Source: Prochlorococcus sp. AG-363-P19 (GTDB lineage Bacteria > Cyanobacteriota > Cyanobacteriia > PCC-6307 > Cyanobiaceae). From it: DNA of 64,000 nucleotides. The first letter of the stretch is position 1; every line of letters begins with the position of its first letter. This document shows, one piece after another, positions 53,147-61,698 of this stretch. The notes under the pieces are model-generated. The model saw nothing but the letters and a program-made list of their open reading frames with translations. It was not told the DNA's origin and made no database searches. Location of the stretch: NCBI GenBank assembly GCA_003280055.1, contig QCGG01000003.1, positions 1 to 64,000 on the forward strand, written 5' to 3'. The position numbers and the translations under genes are program-made.

Positions 53147-53962
53147 ATGAATCACGCAATTATCTCCTGCCTACACGCCAATCTCCCTGCAGTAGAAGCT
53201 GTCTTGAATGACATTGATAAGCAGGGGATTGACACCATTACCTGTCTTGGTGATCTAGTTGGCTATGGTCCTCAACCCAACGAAGTAGTTGAGCTGATAC
53301 GGAAGCGTGGTATCGCGACCTGCCAGGGCTGCTGGGATGAAGATATCATCGATGGTCTTAATGCCTGCGAGTGCAGCTACCCTTCCCAGCTAGCAGAAAG
53401 ACGCGGACACCTGGCCCACCAATGGACAGATGATCAGTTAACGGACGAAAACAAAAGTTTTTTAGCCAGCCTCCCAACATCATTACGTCGTGATCGACTC
53501 CTCTTCGTGCATGGCAGTCCCAACAGTCAACATGAGTATCTTCTGCCAGACATGGATGCATTTGCGGCTCTCGAGCGAGTAGAAACAGCGGGGGCCGATA
53601 TTCTGTTTTGCGGGCATACTCACCAGCCTTATGTACGTGAATTGAGAGATGGGTCTATTCGTGTGCGTTTACAGAATGCCGAGCATGGCAATGATCAGGG
53701 CGAAGAACTAACCCTGCCGATGCGCAAAATCGTCAATGCTGGATCAGTGGGTGAGCCACGTCATGGAAGTACAAATGCCACCTATGTAATTCATAACGAT
53801 GCAACTGATGAAGTTGAGATAAAAGAGGTGGCCTATGACGTTGGTCGAACGTGTCAAGCGATTGTCGAGGCAGGGCTACCGAAAGTCTTCGCATGGCGAC
53901 TGAGTCATGGTTTTGAATTCGCCGAGCAGGCCGAAGATGCAAGTCATGTGTGTGAACGATGA
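53147..53962 (+). CDS. Metallophosphoesterase (calcineurin-like)
   Basis: The metal-binding motifs are in order: ISCLHANLPA (DxH replaced, with His kept), CLGDLVGYGPQP (GD), QGCWDED in the usual GNHD position, LLFVHGSP and FCGHTHQPY. Such folds cleave phosphodiesters or phosphomonoesters. It lies 5 bp after the COG0523 gene and overlaps the next gene by 4 bp, so the three form one operon likely tied to metal stress. Confidence 0.75.
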   Translation: MNHAIISCLHANLPAVEAVLNDIDKQGIDTITCLGDLVGYGPQPNEVVELIRKRGIATCQGCWDEDIIDGLNACECSYPSQLAERRGHLAHQWTDDQLTDENKSFLASLPTSLRRDRLLFVHGSPNSQHEYLLPDMDAFAALERVETAGADILFCGHTHQPYVRELRDGSIRVRLQNAEHGNDQGEELTLPMRKIVNAGSVGEPRHGSTNATYVIHNDATDEVEIKEVAYDVGRTCQAIVEAGLPKVFAWRLSHGFEFAEQAEDASHVCER

Positions 53963-54672
53963 TTGAAAGATGGGCACTAGTAAGTGGTCTACGCGGAGAT
54001 CTCGAGACCTATGACCTAGTTCAACGGGATCTAAAGAAGACTCGTGGAGTTACAGCCTTATTTGTCCTTGGAGATCTAGTCGGGCCCGAACGCAACTGTG
54101 ACGCACTGTTGGATCGCCTAAGAAATCCCCATCGCGGCGATTTAAAACCAGATTGCATCTATGGCTGGTGGGAAGAGCAACTACTTGCAGAGCGTGGGTT
54201 TCGTGGTGAACGCAAAGCTGATGCTCTGCGGCTCAGCCAAGGTGAAGACGCAGTCAGCGCACTGCTAAATGCGGTTAATCCATCTCACCTGAAATGGCTT
54301 GCATCACTGCAATTTGGCTTCATTGAGCTTGACTGTGCACTCATCCATGGAAGCTCTTCAGACGTGGGCGACAACCTCACATCTGAAACGTCTCCACTGA
54401 TCCTCCTTGATCGACTCACCCGTCTCAATGTGAACAGACTTTTCACAGCGCGCAGTACTAAACAATTTCATCTTGAACTGACTGGAGGAGGGATCAACTC
54501 ACAAGTAAAGGATCTGAATGGTAAACGTGAACAACAACAAGAAGTTCCCAAGCGAAGCGTGATTGGAATTGGAGCTGGTTTGAATTACACCCTTTATGAC
54601 ATTGGTAGCGATAAAACGCACTTCCTTACCGCCGGCAGCAAAACAAATCCCAAAGGGAAGGGTTTCGTATAA
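53959..54672 (+). CDS. Degenerate phosphoesterase-like protein
   Basis: It resembles the preceding phosphoesterase: LVSGLRGDLET occupies the first metal motif without Asp/His, FVLGDLVGP keeps the second, and CALIHGSSSD the later His; the GHTH motif is not visible. It is probably a catalytically weak or regulatory paralogue. Its 3' end (GIGAGLNYTLYDIG...) is copied at 28,184 and its middle at 12,337, showing it lies at a recombining boundary. Confidence 0.6.
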   Translation: MIERWALVSGLRGDLETYDLVQRDLKKTRGVTALFVLGDLVGPERNCDALLDRLRNPHRGDLKPDCIYGWWEEQLLAERGFRGERKADALRLSQGEDAVSALLNAVNPSHLKWLASLQFGFIELDCALIHGSSSDVGDNLTSETSPLILLDRLTRLNVNRLFTARSTKQFHLELTGGGINSQVKDLNGKREQQQEVPKRSVIGIGAGLNYTLYDIGSDKTHFLTAGSKTNPKGKGFV

Positions 54673-54850
54673 AAATCTTCCTTATTTACCCAAGACCCCT
54701 TGCTGAGGGAATGGACTACGAAACGAACTGGATAGTCGCCAGTGAATATCGAAAAACAGCTGAGAAACTATTACCTTCACCAATGATTTATTAAACTACA
54801 AAAGAAAAGAGATAATAGAAAAGATGTGAAACCTTGCTGACCAAGTTTCA

Positions 54851-54991
54851 TTCACACCTTATTCACACACTGCAATTCCCTGAGAGTCCTTGATATGACT
54901 GGAATTAACTACTGGCTAATGAAGTGCGTTAGATGAGTGTATAACTGGCTTCTGAGCGATTAACCTGATTCCATTCGAACTTCATTCGAAC
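54851..54991 (+). repeat. EVE-start repeat, copy L, before the integrase
   Basis: ATTCACAC pairs 11 bp apart, TGCAATTCCCTGAGAG, ATGACTGGAATTAACTACTGG (MTGINYWLMKC) and ATTCGAAC pairs 11 bp apart (54,973 and 54,984). The integrase ATG follows 36 bp later, the arrangement of an attachment site next to int. Confidence 0.9.
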
Positions 54992-55027
54992 TTTCAGTTC
55001 GTTTTTCTAGTTGCTCAAACCTCAGTA

Positions 55028-55948
55028 ATGCCAGCGATTTTAGAGAAAAGGAAAGTCTTAAATGGTAGGGGCATTGTCGGTATTTGGGCCAATGGAACCA
55101 GTGCTGGCAAATACTTTTATCGAGAGAAGGTAGAAGGCAGGAAAGCCTATCGATTTAAAGAACTCCCGCATGCCAAAAATCTGGATGAGGCTGAATCCTT
55201 GGCGGCTGATGCAGCCATCGAATTAAGAGATGAACTCAAGGATGCAGAACGACTAGTCGAGAACTATGACCCGATGAACTTGGTTCAAAGGGAAGAGAAA
55301 CTGCTTAAGAAAAAAGAAAAGCTTGCACGAGAACAGCAGAAGAAAGAGAACCCCAAGATCTCCATCGAGAAAGCAATGGATCAATGGTTAGTTGAACAGC
55401 AGAGAAGAGTTGATGCAGGAACGTTTTCTCAAAACAGTTATGAGCACAAGTTGAACTGCTCAAAGCACATCATGGACTTCCTCAAGAAGAGGAAAGTTCT
55501 TTTAACAAGCCAAATAACCAATACAACCTTTGATCAATACCCTGAGTTCAGGATGCGGCAAACACAAAGACGCATCGTCATCCATCGAGAGCTTGCAGTC
55601 TTAGGGGAATTCATCAAGAGCTATCTGGTCAAGCACAAATACATTCCTGCTCATCTTTGGCTAGATGGTCAGTTCTTGCCCCGAATCACAGTCAGAGAAA
55701 CAGATAAAGACGCTAACCCTGCCATCAATCCAGAGGATTGGACAACGATTATTGATTACATCCGAGAAGAGTGGAGACCAGTTGCTTACCAGAAAGATCA
55801 ATTTGGTAGACGTTCAGAGAAGTCCATCTATTTCCGCAACATGTTCTGGCATTGGTTACTCATCGCCAAGAGCACAGGCATGAGTCCAGAAGAGATCTGC
55901 AAGATGAATATGGCCAGCATATTTATTTCTCTCAGGTTTCTCTTCTAG
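55028..55948 (+). pseudogene. Truncated tyrosine recombinase (integrase)
   Basis: Residues 1-120 form the Arm/AP2-like and charged coiled region. Residues ~125-220 are the core-binding domain (KAMDQWLVEQQRRVDAG, IVIHRELAVLGEFI). The catalytic domain begins near 240 and stops just after LIAKSTGMSPEEICKMNM, the segment holding the first catalytic region. No Arg-His-Tyr catalytic set remains. Base ~55,917 is a junction with unrelated DNA (a minus-strand gene), and the last residues are junk. The loss of the C-terminus makes it inactive alone. Confidence 0.8.
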
Positions 55949-56413
55949 TGAATTTGCAGGGTCTACACCTTTCTCATGAATGCTTTTCTGAGAACCCTTT
56001 TGTTTAAGCAATCTTTCTTCTTTCGCTTCTGCACAAGCGTCTAAATAGTCTGCAACACGGGCAATTTTTGTACCATTTTCCTTCCTATCAAAATATCCAC
56101 AGGCAATAGCAATTTGCTCATCAGAATATTTCTCATCTAACTGCTCATAAACAATGGATAGGCAATCGCCTGAAACGACAGAACTTTCTTTTTCTATCTC
56201 TTTGATTTCTTGATCAAGCCACGCAGAGAATTGAATATGTTTAGCTTTGTTCTTGGTATTTTTCGCTTTAGATTCGACCTTCGCTTCCTGTACCCATCGA
56301 TCTGCAATGAGTTTCCTTTCTTTAATTCTTTTTAAAGCTTCTTGTTTTTTCTTTTCCTCATTATCAAGAAGAAAATTAATCTCTTTCTTTTTATTTGATT
56401 CTTCTTTATTCAT
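55856..56413 (-). CDS. Coiled-coil hypothetical protein with a chimeric 3' end (185 aa)
   Basis: From ATG 56,413 the first ~60 residues are Lys/Glu-rich coiled-coil (NKKKEINFLLDNEEKKKQEA). The middle has AIACGYFDRKENGTKIARVA. The final ~20 residues (GHIHLADLFWTHACALGDE) are read antisense from the integrase gene, so the natural C-terminus was lost at the same junction near 55,917. No family recognised. Confidence 0.5.
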   Translation of the reverse strand: MNKEESNKKKEINFLLDNEEKKKQEALKRIKERKLIADRWVQEAKVESKAKNTKNKAKHIQFSAWLDQEIKEIEKESSVVSGDCLSIVYEQLDEKYSDEQIAIACGYFDRKENGTKIARVADYLDACAEAKEERLLKQKGSQKSIHEKGVDPANSLEEKPERNKYAGHIHLADLFWTHACALGDE

Positions 56414-56426
56414 TAGCAATCACACC

Positions 56427-57110
56427 TCAGAATAATGTAAGCTGGGAATAAGACGATTTTTCCTTTATCTCTGATTGATCTCTTCTGTTTCTCATCTCAA
56501 TCCAATCTTTTTCTGCTCCCTTAAGGTCATTCAACGTCTTTCTTAGTTTATATCTTTCCTCATAATAATAATAATGAGCATCCTTTAAAATTAAATAATT
56601 AAGTTCATTCAATGCACTTTCCAAGTACCCTAATTTTTTTTTATGCACTACTTGCTTAAATAAATAATCACTATGGTTAGGTTTCTTATGAGAATCTTCT
56701 CTTAACTCTCTAGCTAATTTAATTTTAGAAACGGCTCTGCAGTAAGAGGAATGAGTATCCTCAGGATCTAGTTTTATTGCCATTGAATAGTCTGATATAG
56801 CTGAGTGAAGTAGATTTAATTCTTTTTTTGCATCTGCTCTCAGAGAATAAGTAGTAGCTTCATCAACTTGCGATACTTCAGAATTAAGTTTTATAGATTG
56901 ATCCAAGTCTCTAATTGCTAATATATAATTTTTAAGTAAGAGTTGTGAAAAACCTCTATAAAAGAATGCATCACTTCTTGCTTGACTATATAGCGACATT
57001 TCAGATAAAAAATTTATAATATTAGAGCAACACGCTATTGTTCCAATGTAATCATCTTCGTCAAACATTTCTATTGCAGGTTCTAAGCAGGATTCACTAA
57101 ATTCATCCAT
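56427..57110 (-). CDS. TPR-repeat protein (227 aa)
   Basis: Several tetratricopeptide repeats (AFFYRGFSQLLLKNYILAIR, SLRADAKKELNLLHSAISDY, and others) lie in a soluble protein without a signal peptide. The last ~30 residues are highly charged. It is one of three TPR genes in this part of the window and borders the coiled-coil gene. Likely a protein-interaction scaffold. Confidence 0.65.
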   Translation of the reverse strand: MDEFSESCLEPAIEMFDEDDYIGTIACCSNIINFLSEMSLYSQARSDAFFYRGFSQLLLKNYILAIRDLDQSIKLNSEVSQVDEATTYSLRADAKKELNLLHSAISDYSMAIKLDPEDTHSSYCRAVSKIKLARELREDSHKKPNHSDYLFKQVVHKKKLGYLESALNELNYLILKDAHYYYYEERYKLRKTLNDLKGAEKDWIEMRNRRDQSEIKEKSSYSQLTLF

Positions 57111-57230
57111 TGGTCATCAACAAAAAAGGGACTCTAAGAAGCTAAGAAAAACCGTCGATCTACTTTAGGGCTGGACGGATTACAAACATGCCTCTATCTA
57201 CTCCGACATGCCACCCCTGACGCAAGATGA

Positions 57231-57434
57231 GTGAAACATCAAATTGGTATGTCGGACGCAGATAAAACAGCTTCAAGAAAGGACTACACCGATGTCAGAG
57301 TCAGGCTTCCAAACCGCATGCTTTATAAGATTGAAGAGCTACGCAAGGAATGGCGGCTACAGTCCAGAGGTGATGTCGTAGTAAGGCTTTTCGAGGAAAT
57401 ATTGTCAGATGATAAAGACAATCTAGAGAGTTAA
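57231..57434 (+). CDS. Ribbon-helix-helix-like DNA-binding protein (67 aa)
   Basis: From GTG 57,231 (or ATG 57,249) the product has a ribbon-helix-helix pattern: a strand TDVRVRLPN and two helices MLYKIEELRKEWRLQ and GDVVVRLFEEIL. CCGACATGCCA at 57,202 and TGGTATGTCGG at 57,245 make an inverted repeat across its start, a possible operator. It precedes the DnaB-like gene and may regulate that module. Confidence 0.6.
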   Translation: MKHQIGMSDADKTASRKDYTDVRVRLPNRMLYKIEELRKEWRLQSRGDVVVRLFEEILSDDKDNLES

Positions 57435-57515
57435 CGCCGAATCTAGGCTTCAGTATTTCTACCCCCTGGCAACCTCAAAATCTTTTGGTTTAGATGATGG
57501 TCCACATCAAAATCA

Positions 57516-58442
57516 ATGCCCAAAAAGAAGAAGAAGAGGAAGCAACTCGAGCTCAAGGGAACTGAACAACTCAAGCATTCAGAAGAGCTGACACCTGTAG
57601 AAAGCATCCTGACCTCAACCTTTAACGAGATCGAAGGCCGATCACTTGGCACTTCTGTTGCAGGAATTCCCGTCAATTTCTACGACTTCGATGCAATGAC
57701 GCAAGGTCTGCAAAGAGGTTCTTTGATTGTTCTTGCTGGCAGGCCAGCAATGGGCAAAACCTCATTGGTAACGAACATTGCTAAAAATGTGGCTCAATTA
57801 CATGAGTTGCCTGTTTGCTTTTTCAGCTTGGAAATGAGCAAAGAGCAAATGACTTATCGCTTCCTTTCTTTAGAAGTTGGGATTGAATCTGGGCGATTGA
57901 GAACTGGACGAATCGCACAAGATGAATGGCCAATCCTTGGACAAGGTATTGAAACTCTTGGTCAACTGCCACTCTTTATCTGCGATAAGGGCTCAGTCAC
58001 AGTCAAAGAGATGTTGGCTAAATGCCAACAGATCCAGAAGCAAGAAAAGAAATCACTAGGGCTTGTCGTTGTCGACTATGTCCAATTGATGGAAGGTCCC
58101 AATAAAGAATCACGAGATGAAGAACTCTCAAAGATCATCTTGGATCTCAAAGTGATGGCCAAAACCTTAGATGTCCCTCTCCTTCTGATGTCTCAACTAA
58201 GTCGACATGCTGAATATCGAGAGAACAAACGTCCCATGCTCAGTGATCTCAGAGAAACTACATCGCTAGAAAGTCATGCAGACATCGTGGTGATGATTTA
58301 TCGAGATGAGTACTACAACCCTGAATCAGACGAACGAGGAATTACAGAACTCATCACTTGTAAGCATCGCAATGGTCCCGTCGGTACTGTGAAACTTCTC
58401 TTTGAACCACAGTTCACACGGTTTAGAAATTTAGCTGCTTAA
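57516..58442 (+). CDS. DnaB-like replicative helicase, RecA core only
   Basis: A basic start (PKKKKKRKQLELKG) leads to a RecA-like core: Walker A AGRPAMGKTS near residue 80, FFSLEMS, VVVDYVQLM (Walker B) near 190, MSQLSRH and the C-terminal KHRNGPVGT. The N-terminal primase-binding domain of chromosomal DnaB (~150 aa) is missing, so this is an orphan, plasmid- or element-type helicase. Its 3' end is duplicated at 47,305. The DUF4116 repeat gene follows 5 bp later. Confidence 0.8.
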   Translation: MPKKKKKRKQLELKGTEQLKHSEELTPVESILTSTFNEIEGRSLGTSVAGIPVNFYDFDAMTQGLQRGSLIVLAGRPAMGKTSLVTNIAKNVAQLHELPVCFFSLEMSKEQMTYRFLSLEVGIESGRLRTGRIAQDEWPILGQGIETLGQLPLFICDKGSVTVKEMLAKCQQIQKQEKKSLGLVVVDYVQLMEGPNKESRDEELSKIILDLKVMAKTLDVPLLLMSQLSRHAEYRENKRPMLSDLRETTSLESHADIVVMIYRDEYYNPESDERGITELITCKHRNGPVGTVKLLFEPQFTRFRNLAA

Positions 58443-58447
58443 GAAAA

Positions 58448-59419
58448 ATGGAATCAATTAATAAAAACTCAAGTCGAGAAGAGGTTCTAGCAGCTGTTAA
58501 GTCAGACAACCCTTTTGCACTAGCAGATGCCTCTGATGAATTAAAAGCAGACCGAGAATTTGTACTGGAAGCTATGAAGTCAGATGGTCGTGGACTGAAC
58601 TATGTCTCTGATGAATTAAAAGCTGATAGGGAAATTGTTCTTGCTGCTGTTCATTCATCCCTTACGTGGAATTTGGAGCCATTTAAATATGCCTCTGAGA
58701 ATTTAAAGAATGACCGTGAAGTTGTTCTAGAAGCTGTTCTTAAGTCATTGGGTGGGGCACTTGAATTTGCCTCTGATGAATTAAAGAACGACCGTGAGGT
58801 TGTTCTTACAGCGGTTAAGTTAAATGGGAAAATACTCAAACTTGCCTCTGATGAATTAAAGAATGACCGTGAAATTGTTCTGGAAGCTGTTAACGATGAT
58901 ATTGGGGGATCACTAGATGGTGAGGCACTTGAATTTGCCTCTGATGAACTAAAGAATGACCCGGAAATTGTACTAAAAGCTGTTTCACAGCCTGGGGATG
59001 GAGAATGTGATTGTGAAGCACTTAGATATGCCTCTGATGAATTAAAGAACGACCGTGAAATTGTTCTTGCAGCTGTCAAGGAAAATTCGGTACTTGGATT
59101 TGCCTCTGATGAATTAAAGAATGACCGGGAAGTTGTGCTTGAAGCTATTAAGGCAGATGCTGAATGCTCAGAGTTCACATATAACTTCGGCCAGTCGTCA
59201 CTGGGGGCTGCCTCTGCAAATTTGCGAGCTGATCGGGAAGTCGTTCTTGCCGCTGTTAAAGCAATGGGGCTAGCACTTGAATTTGCCTCTGATGAATTAA
59301 AGAATGACCGTGAAGTTGTGCTTGAAGCTATTAATTCAGATCCTGATGCGCTTGAATTTGCCTCTGGAACTTTACAAGCAGATCCTGAATTAAGAGCAAT
59401 ATGCAAATGGGTTTGTTAG
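58448..59419 (+). CDS. DUF4116-repeat protein (323 aa)
   Basis: About eleven imperfect repeats of ~25-35 residues follow the pattern FASDELKNDREVVLEAV, typical of DUF4116 proteins, giving a helical solenoid. The nearly identical units suggest expansion by slippage or recombination. Function is unknown; such proteins may bind other proteins. It follows the DnaB gene directly and is followed by another small gene. Confidence 0.7.
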   Translation: MESINKNSSREEVLAAVKSDNPFALADASDELKADREFVLEAMKSDGRGLNYVSDELKADREIVLAAVHSSLTWNLEPFKYASENLKNDREVVLEAVLKSLGGALEFASDELKNDREVVLTAVKLNGKILKLASDELKNDREIVLEAVNDDIGGSLDGEALEFASDELKNDPEIVLKAVSQPGDGECDCEALRYASDELKNDREIVLAAVKENSVLGFASDELKNDREVVLEAIKADAECSEFTYNFGQSSLGAASANLRADREVVLAAVKAMGLALEFASDELKNDREVVLEAINSDPDALEFASGTLQADPELRAICKWVC

Positions 59420-59423
59420 CTAT

Positions 59424-59654
59424 ATGAATAATTCAAATACCACACATATCGTTCCTTTATTTGATCCAAAGAAGGAAGTAAAAGCAGAGAAGACTCAACA
59501 CAATGTTGAACTATTTCCTATTGATCTAAACTCTGGTTACAAGTCTGTTTTAAGGACTAGTTCACAGTCTCGATCATCTAATGGAAGCTGGGCTCCACAA
59601 GATGCTTGCGGTGGACATCAATGGAATGCAGCTATTAATAAATGGGTGATCTAA
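59424..59654 (+). CDS. Small hypothetical protein (76 aa)
   Basis: Polar protein with a Trp/Gly/Asn-rich C-terminus (GSWAPQDACGGHQWNAAINK). It starts 4 bp after the DUF4116 stop and ends immediately before the TPR gene start. No family recognised. Confidence 0.5.
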   Translation: MNNSNTTHIVPLFDPKKEVKAEKTQHNVELFPIDLNSGYKSVLRTSSQSRSSNGSWAPQDACGGHQWNAAINKWVI

Positions 59655-60664
59655 ATGACTGATTCAAAAGATGCTGAGTTTTATTTAAATCGTGCGGGTC
59701 ATAAAAGAAATCTTGGTTACTTTAAAGATGCTATTCATGATTTCAATAAAGCAATAGAAATTAATCCAAATGATGACAGTGCTTATATTTCTCGTGGAAA
59801 CAATAAATTCATATTAGGTGATTACGGGGGGGGGCAATTCTAGATTATATACAAGCAAGGGAAATTAATCCCAATAACATATATTCTTCCCATAATATTG
59901 GTCTTGCTAAGTATGAATTAAAAGATTACGAAGGTGCGATTAAAGAATACACCAAGGCAATAGAAAATAAGCCTAATGATTCTGATGCTAATTACAACCC
60001 TTATTTCAATCGTGGAGATGCAAGGAGGGAATTAAAAGATTACTTGGGAGCAATATCTGATTACAAAAAAGCAATAAAGATCCATCCCAATGATGCTAAT
60101 ACATATTTCAGCCTACGCAGCTGGCACAACTGTGGACTTGCTATGAATGAATTAAAAGATTATCAAGGTGCTATATATTGTTTCAACAAGGCAATAGAAA
60201 TTGTTCCAATTCATGCTTGTACATATTTTAATCGTGGATCTACAAAAATTGAATTAGGAGACTATCAAGGTGCTATATATGATTTCAATAAGGCAATAGA
60301 AATTGAGCCAAATTATACTTCTGCATATAACAACCTTGGGTGTGCAAAAAGACAGTTAGAGGATTATCAAGGAGCTATCTCTAGTTTCAATAAGGCAATA
60401 GAACTCAATCCAAAGAATGCTGATGCATATTTCAACCTTGCGGATACAAAACTGCGGTTAGAAGATTATCAAGGAGCTATCTCTAATTTCAATAAGGGAA
60501 TAGAACTCAACCCAAAGAATGCTCATGCTTTTCGACATCGTGGGCTTTCTAAATCTTTATTAGGAGATAAAGAAGGTGCTTGCAAAGACTGGAAGAAATC
60601 AGCAGAGCTTGGAGATCAAGAAAAAGCTCCAGGATTAATTGAAAAATATTGCACAAATATCTGA
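59655..60664 (+). pseudogene. TPR-repeat gene interrupted by a G9-tract frameshift
   Basis: Two frames make one TPR protein. The first (59,655-59,843) ends DYGGGQF-stop after nine G's. The reading continues one frame away as AILDYIQAREINPNN and on to 60,664 with at least eight more repeats (GAISDYKKAIKIHPND, GAIYCFNKAIEIVP and others). Seven or ten G's would restore the frame. It is either a switched-off (phase-variable) gene, a recent frameshift or a sequencing error in the G-run. The protein lacks a signal peptide. Confidence 0.75.
59826..59834. repeat. Homopolymer of nine G's
   Basis: Nine consecutive G's lie at the position where the TPR gene changes frame (GAT TAC then G9). Long G-runs are hotspots for slipped-strand mispairing. 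Confidence 0.95.
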
Positions 60665-60812
60665 GCTGATATAACGACATAGGCAGGACATATAAACCCC
60701 CATACACCCCTTCAGGAAGTCACCATGAAGGATGAATGGATTGATTCATCGAAGTGGTTTCTAACGTCTTGAAATCGATCCTCAACGTCGGAGAAAAAGG
60801 AAAGCATGAATA
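60661..60812 (+). repeat. R2 repeat, copy 3
   Basis: CTGAGCTGATATAACGACAT, then AGTCACCATGAAGGATGAAT and GATCCTCAACGTCGGAG follow the TPR gene stop directly. The segment includes a 15-codon frame (MKDEWIDSSKWFL) but no convincing gene. Confidence 0.85.
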
Positions 60813-61070
60813 CTCGTCTAAGAAAAGCGAACCATCTTCCTATTACTAGCTTTTTATCCAAAGTTCGAATAGATCTTCAATTCAGTTCGAATATAGGTTG
60901 AACTCCTTCATGCAAAACCCTTGCTATTACTAGAGTTCTCAACTAGAGAGGGTCTATTGAGGATGGGTGAAGAATTCCGGTGAGATGCGATCTGTTTTTA
61001 CTCGTTATTCTTATTCCCTTCAAAAACAGATTGGATACAGTAAAGAAAAGAGAAGGGACTTCGAGGTTTC

Positions 61071-61116
61071 ATTCGAACTTCATTCGAACCGACCATTATC
61101 GCCAAGACTACAGACT
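61071..61116 (+). repeat. Right-arm octamers of the intact EVE copy
   Basis: ATTCGAAC at 61,071 and 61,082 (11 bp apart), then CGACCATTATCGCC, lead to the EVE ATG. Same layout as copy L. Confidence 0.85.
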
Positions 61117-61587
61117 ATGACAGAAATTAACTACTGGCTAATGAAAAGTGAACCAGAGGTTTATGGAATCGACCATCTCAAGGCTGAACTAACTACTCTT
61201 TGGGATGGAATAAGAAACTATCAAGCTAGAAATTTCATGAGAAGCATGTGTTTAGGAGATCAAGCTTTCTTCTATCATTCAAATTGCAAGACACCTGGAA
61301 TAGTTGGACTTATGGAGGTTATAGAAACTAAAGTAATTGACCCAACACAATTTAATCCCAATGCTAAATACTATGACCCGAAATCATCACAAGACAACCC
61401 TCGTTGGGATTGCACTCGCATGCGCTATATAGGTAAGTTTAAAATAATATTACCTCTATCAGATTTAAGGTTAAAGTATACACCTGAGCAACTTTCCCTT
61501 CTCCGCAAAGGCAATAGACTTTCAATCCTTCCTATCCAAAAAGACATTGCAATAGAAATCAGAGAAAGCCTTGGGGCAATAATATAA
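61117..61587 (+). CDS. EVE-domain protein
   Basis: ATG 61,117 is the start used by the repeat copies. NYWLMKSEPEVYGI is the EVE-family N-terminal signature, and LWDGIRNYQARNFMR plus GDQAFFYHSN match the modified-base-binding pocket region. EVE domains belong to the PUA-like fold and recognise modified nucleotides in DNA or RNA; EVE genes often lie in defence and mobile islands. The 156-aa length is normal. It is the only intact copy of the array and lies at the right end of the island, next to core genes. Confidence 0.9.
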   Translation: MTEINYWLMKSEPEVYGIDHLKAELTTLWDGIRNYQARNFMRSMCLGDQAFFYHSNCKTPGIVGLMEVIETKVIDPTQFNPNAKYYDPKSSQDNPRWDCTRMRYIGKFKIILPLSDLRLKYTPEQLSLLRKGNRLSILPIQKDIAIEIRESLGAII

Positions 61588-61698
61588 GCTTATAAGCCTT
61601 TATATACTTATAATTTTATTTTTTAAAATCCAGTTACTAGAACTAATCTCAATCTAATCAATATTCTGTAATCAAAGATTTAGGATATGGTCAACAAA

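Noticed and set aside
60967-61116. 50-codon extension before the EVE gene.
   Set aside because: It is the right-arm repeat region read in frame; the family's N-terminus begins at ATG 61,117.
16897-61150. CRISPR array or integron attC sites to explain the dispersed repeats.
   Set aside because: Spacing is kilobases and irregular, there are no cas genes, and the repeats contain coding sequence of a resident gene rather than an attC-like palindrome.
61588-61698. TAAGCTTATAAGCC and A/T-rich stretch after the EVE gene as a tRNA or terminator.
   Set aside because: No cloverleaf, anticodon stem or conserved TTC-R arm; the stem has no clear T-run.
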